Shown here: piece by piece, positions 32,483 to 35,015 of the stretch
Position numbering within the stretch: the stretch's first letter is position 1
How the letters are laid out: every line of letters starts with the position of its first letter
Assembly: GCA_049516635.1 (NCBI GenBank)
Contig: JBEKSX010000020.1
Span: 1 to 35,015, forward strand
DNA: 35,015 nt
Source: JBEKSX01 sp049516635
GTDB lineage: Bacteria; Bacteroidota; Ignavibacteria; Tepidaquicellales; OLB5
Reading direction: 5' to 3'
Translations under genes and position numbers: made by a program
Notes under the pieces: model-generated
The model's database searches: none
What the model was told of the DNA's origin: nothing
What the model saw: the letters and a program-made list of their open reading frames with translations, nothing else

Positions 32483-32988
32483 TAACTTATTCCATTAGTT
32501 CTACAAATACTGATTTTCCATAACCTTAACTATATCGGTGTATGAAATAGATAGATTTACGGTTAACCTTTTCACGTTAGGTAAAATGTAAATAAATTGT
32601 TCTTGATTTGGAGTTGCATGCCCATTCGCGGGAATACGGGTGAAACGATATGATTCGAACATGAAATTAAACCTTGACCTGTTTTATATCCTGTTAGTAA
32701 TCGACGGGGTTTTTTATTGATTTTGGCAGTTCTTATAAATCATTAAAATTCTCATAAATTGGAACTTTTAATAAATTTGACATAATAATTTTAAAAATAA
32801 TAACATATTCGTTTTTTTTTTTTATAAATATCTATTATATTAGAAGTGAGTATTTTTTTCTACTTTTTCATCATCTTTTCAACTCACATATGAATACCAC
32901 AAGATTTGGTTAATTACGGAATTTTAAGATAGATGTGAATAATTTATTCAATCTATTTAAATATAAAAAGTAAAAAAAATATCATTTA
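32483..32988. other. AT-rich divergent spacer without a gene
   Basis: I see no gene in this part of the intergenic region between divergent transcripts. It contains a T12 run at 32812-32823 and a small GC island near 32618-32640 (CCCATTCGCGGGAATACGGG) that may be a decayed module B repeat. It must contain the promoter for the gene at 33034, but no convincing TTG-N19-TAnnTTTG was found. AAGATTTG near 32900 is the nearest match. Confidence 0.5.
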
Positions 32989-33033
32989 GTACAGGCAATA
33001 CCTGTACAACTAATTCCACACAGGGGGTGGAAT
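32985..33033 (+). promoter_or_regulatory. Two consecutive hairpins abutting a start codon
   Basis: GTACAGG-CAATA-CCTGTAC (32989-33007) is a perfect 7-bp stem, with flanking TTAG/CTAA able to extend it past a bulge. ATTCCAC-ACAGGGG-GTGGAAT (33013-33033) is a second perfect 7-bp stem whose last base touches the ATG at 33034. The G-run that could act as a ribosome-binding site lies in the loop and 3' arm of the second stem, so folding could limit translation. Confidence 0.5.
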
Positions 33034-35015
33034 ATGAAAACAAAATTATTTACTCTTCTATTTCTCCTCGTTTTTATACATCATATCAATTCGCAATGGG
33101 TACAGACATCAAACGGTATTAGTCCAATTGAAATTAGTTGTTTAGCCAGCTATGGAGCAAACATCTTTGCCGGTTCATACTACTTTCATGGTATTCATTT
33201 AAGCACAAACACTGGCAAAAACTGGATTGGAGTTAATAATGGTCTACCGGATAGTATTATGGCCAAGGTTTTAGCAGTAAGCGGAATAAATGTTTTTTTG
33301 GGAACTTATAATTACGGTATTTATTTAAGCACAAACAACGGCATGAGCTGGATTGCTGTTAATAATGGACTTCCGAATAATATCGCTATTAGTTCATTAT
33401 TGGTATACGGAACAAGTATTTTTGCCGGTACAAGGTATCATGGTATTTATTTAAGCACAAACAATGGCTCAAACTGGATTGCTGTTAATAATGGTCTTCC
33501 TATTACACAGCAAATCTACTCTATGACTGTCAGCGGAACTTATATATTTGCCAGTACTTACAATCAAGGTATTTATGTGAGTACAGATAACGGTACAAGC
33601 TGGAGAGCTTCTAGTAATGGTTTTCCTACAAATACTAATGCAACTTCTTTAGCAGTCGAGGGGTCGAATATTTTTGCTGGTACATTCAATCATGGTATTT
33701 ATTTAAGCACTAATAACGGTACAAGCTGGTTTCCTGATAATAATGGTATCACAGATAATTCAACTGTATATTCTTTAACGGTAAACGGAACAAATATTTT
33801 TGCGGGAACAAATTTATGTGTTTATTTAAGTACAGACAACGGTGCCAGCTGGATCTCTGTTAATAACGGTCTTCCGGGGAATACGTATGTCCATTATTTT
33901 ACAGTAAGCGGAATAAATATTTTTGCATGCACAGATTTTGGTGTTTATTCAAGTACAAACAACGGTACAAACTGGGTTCCGGTTAATAATGGTCTTTCCG
34001 GAAGTATTTTCATCAATGATTTCGCAATAATAGGTGCAAATATTTTTATAGGTACTCCAAGTTATGGTGTTTATTTAAGCACAAATAATGGAAATTACTG
34101 GTATTCTGCTAATAATGGTCTTCAATCTGGTGCCAGTGTTGTAACTTTTGCGGTAAGCGGAACAAATATTTTTGCAGGAGCATATTTTTATATTTATTTA
34201 AGTACAAATAATGGTTCCAACTGGATCCCTGTTAACAGTAATTTTCTAGGTAATATGGGACTCTCTTGTATGGTAGCGAATGGGTCATATATTTTTGTAG
34301 GTACTAATCAAAGTGGTATTTATCTAAGTACAAACAACGGAACAAACTGGACTTCAGTTAATAATGGTATTCCATATAATTCATGGATTAATACTTTAAT
34401 AATAAGCGGATCTAATATTTTTGCCGGTACTTCCGGTGACGGAATATATTTAAGCTCGAACAATGGTGCAAATTGGATTCCCTTAATTAATGGTCTTCCG
34501 ATAGCCGTGTCTGTAAATTGTTTTGCGGTGAACGGAACAAGTATATTTGCCGGTATATACCAGCATGGTATTTATTCAAGTACAAACAATGGTTTACAAT
34601 GGTTTCCTGTTAATAATGGTCTCCCGTCTAATTCCATTATCTGGTCTTTGGCAGCAAGCGGAACGAATATTATTGCAGGATCTTACACCGATGGGGTTTA
34701 TTTAAGTACAAATAATGGTGCAAGCTGGATGCAAAAAAATGAAGGGTTAAGTAATCTTGATATACCTGTTCTTGTTGTCAATAACAATTACGTTTTTGCC
34801 GGTGTTTATGGTGATGGCGTCTGGAGAAGAGATCTATCGGAATTGATAGGTGTCCAAAAAATCTCAGAATCCGTCCCGCAGAGTTATGCATTATACCAAA
34901 ACTATCCCAACCCGTTCAACCCAACAACAAAGATAAAATTCCAAATCCCCCTTAATAAAGGGGGAGAAAGGGGGTTGTCTTTCGTAACCTTGAAGATCTA
35001 CGACCTCCTCGGCCG
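33034..35015 (+). CDS. Secreted Asp-box-like repeat protein with T9SS sorting domain (3' end outside window)
   Basis: The frame is open from the ATG at 33034 to the window edge (660 codons seen). A signal peptide (MKTKLFTLLFLLVFIHHINS) is followed by thirteen repeats of mostly 42 residues with the pattern SGTNIFAGT-x-GIYLSTNNGxSWxxVNNGLP. STNNGxSW is an Asp-box-like motif (SxDxGxTW) of the kind found in BNR and sortilin propellers, so a beta-propeller fold is likely. A final half repeat ends VYGDGVWRRDLSE. Then a T9SS domain begins (QNYPNPFNPTTKIKFQIP), but PLNKGGERGLS interrupts it before FVTLKIYDLLG. That insert is encoded by a palindromic repeat (34944-34978). No catalytic residue is evident; a surface binding role is inference. 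Confidence 0.85.
   Translation, partial: MKTKLFTLLFLLVFIHHINSQWVQTSNGISPIEISCLASYGANIFAGSYYFHGIHLSTNTGKNWIGVNNGLPDSIMAKVLAVSGINVFLGTYNYGIYLSTNNGMSWIAVNNGLPNNIAISSLLVYGTSIFAGTRYHGIYLSTNNGSNWIAVNNGLPITQQIYSMTVSGTYIFASTYNQGIYVSTDNGTSWRASSNGFPTNTNATSLAVEGSNIFAGTFNHGIYLSTNNGTSWFPDNNGITDNSTVYSLTVNGTNIFAGTNLCVYLSTDNGASWISVNNGLPGNTYVHYFTVSGINIFACTDFGVYSSTNNGTNWVPVNNGLSGSIFINDFAIIGANIFIGTPSYGVYLSTNNGNYWYSANNGLQSGASVVTFAVSGTNIFAGAYFYIYLSTNNGSNWIPVNSNFLGNMGLSCMVANGSYIFVGTNQSGIYLSTNNGTNWTSVNNGIPYNSWINTLIISGSNIFAGTSGDGIYLSSNNGANWIPLINGLPIAVSVNCFAVNGTSIFAGIYQHGIYSSTNNGLQWFPVNNGLPSNSIIWSLAASGTNIIAGSYTDGVYLSTNNGASWMQKNEGLSNLDIPVLVVNNNYVFAGVYGDGVWRRDLSELIGVQKISESVPQSYALYQNYPNPFNPTTKIKFQIPLNKGGERGLSFVTLKIYDLLG
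33133..34762 (+). repeat. Thirteen-unit coding tandem repeat, period 126 bp
   Basis: The codon for the S of STNNG falls at 33202, 33328, 33454, 33580, 33706, 33829, 33952, 34078, 34201, 34327, 34453, 34579 and 34705. The spacing is therefore 126 bases nine times and 123 bases three times, always in frame. Nucleotide identity is high in blocks such as TATTTAAGCACAAACAA and GTTAATAATGGTCTTCC, which suggests recent expansion or homogenisation. Confidence 0.9.
34944..34978 (+). repeat. Module A palindromic repeat inserted in frame in a coding region
   Basis: CCCCCTT-AATA-AAGGGGG followed by AGAAAGGGGGTT reproduces the intergenic module A core (CCCCTT-loop-AAGGGG, AG, GGGGTT). It is read as PLNKGGERGL inside the T9SS domain. 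The coding frame continues intact into FVTLKIYDLLG. Confidence 0.75.

Noticed and set aside
32812..32823. T12 run as a terminator
   Set aside because: No GC-rich stem precedes it on either strand; it is most likely part of the AT-rich promoter region.
33133..34762. Regular repeats considered as a CRISPR array
   Set aside because: The 126-bp units are contiguous coding sequence without unique spacers, the reading frame is kept throughout, and no cas gene is present.

Overview
The window looks like a chromosomal segment from a member of the Ignavibacteria or a close relative in the Bacteroidetes/Chlorobi group. The evidence is six secreted proteins (one cut by the window edge) that carry the NYPNPFNPST-type C-terminal sorting domain of the type IX secretion system (T9SS), start codons with little or no Shine-Dalgarno signal, several matches to the Bacteroidetes-type promoter core TAnnTTTG, an AT-rich base composition, and Bacteroidetes-like forms of IspG, IspH and the rhomboid protease. 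No rRNA, tRNA, CRISPR array, transposase or phage gene was seen.

Layout. Positions 1-174 hold the tail of an unidentified gene. Positions 318-4727 hold two plus-strand paralogues of a secreted propeller-like T9SS cargo protein. They are separated by about 1 kb without a gene that is packed with short palindromic repeats. From 4970 to 32378 every gene is on the minus strand. In ascending coordinates these are: a 1421-residue double activase/dehydratase-like iron-sulfur protein; a secreted M1 aminopeptidase with HEAT repeats; ispG; a rhomboid protease coupled to a nucleotidyltransferase; a GT-C-type membrane protein; ispH; hutU; hisA; a second GT-C-type membrane protein; a PorZ-like propeller protein; a pterin-4a-carbinolamine dehydratase; and three tandem paralogous secreted serine hydrolases of the X-Pro dipeptidyl-peptidase/CocE type with T9SS tails. 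At 33034 a plus-strand gene begins that encodes a secreted Asp-box-like repeat protein. It has thirteen 126-bp units and a T9SS tail and runs off the window end.

How the genes fit together. IspG and IspH catalyse the last two steps of the MEP isoprenoid pathway. HutU (histidine breakdown) and HisA (histidine synthesis) are neighbours, but the rest of either pathway is not here. The nucleotidyltransferase and two GT-C-like proteins suggest cell-surface glycan assembly. The propeller proteins, M1 peptidase and serine hydrolases form a secreted or surface set, most of it exported by T9SS, and the PorZ-like protein may belong to that machinery.

The most unusual signal is a family of short palindromic elements. 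One module (A) is CTCCCCTT-loop-AAGGGGAG followed by GAGAGGGGTT; the other (B) is TGGATTCC-palindrome-GGAATGACA. They occur as ordered A-B composites between genes at 2071-4890. A clear copy of A lies in frame inside the T9SS sorting domain of the last gene (34944-34978), where it adds about nine residues. The strongest functional unknown is the 1421-residue activase fusion.
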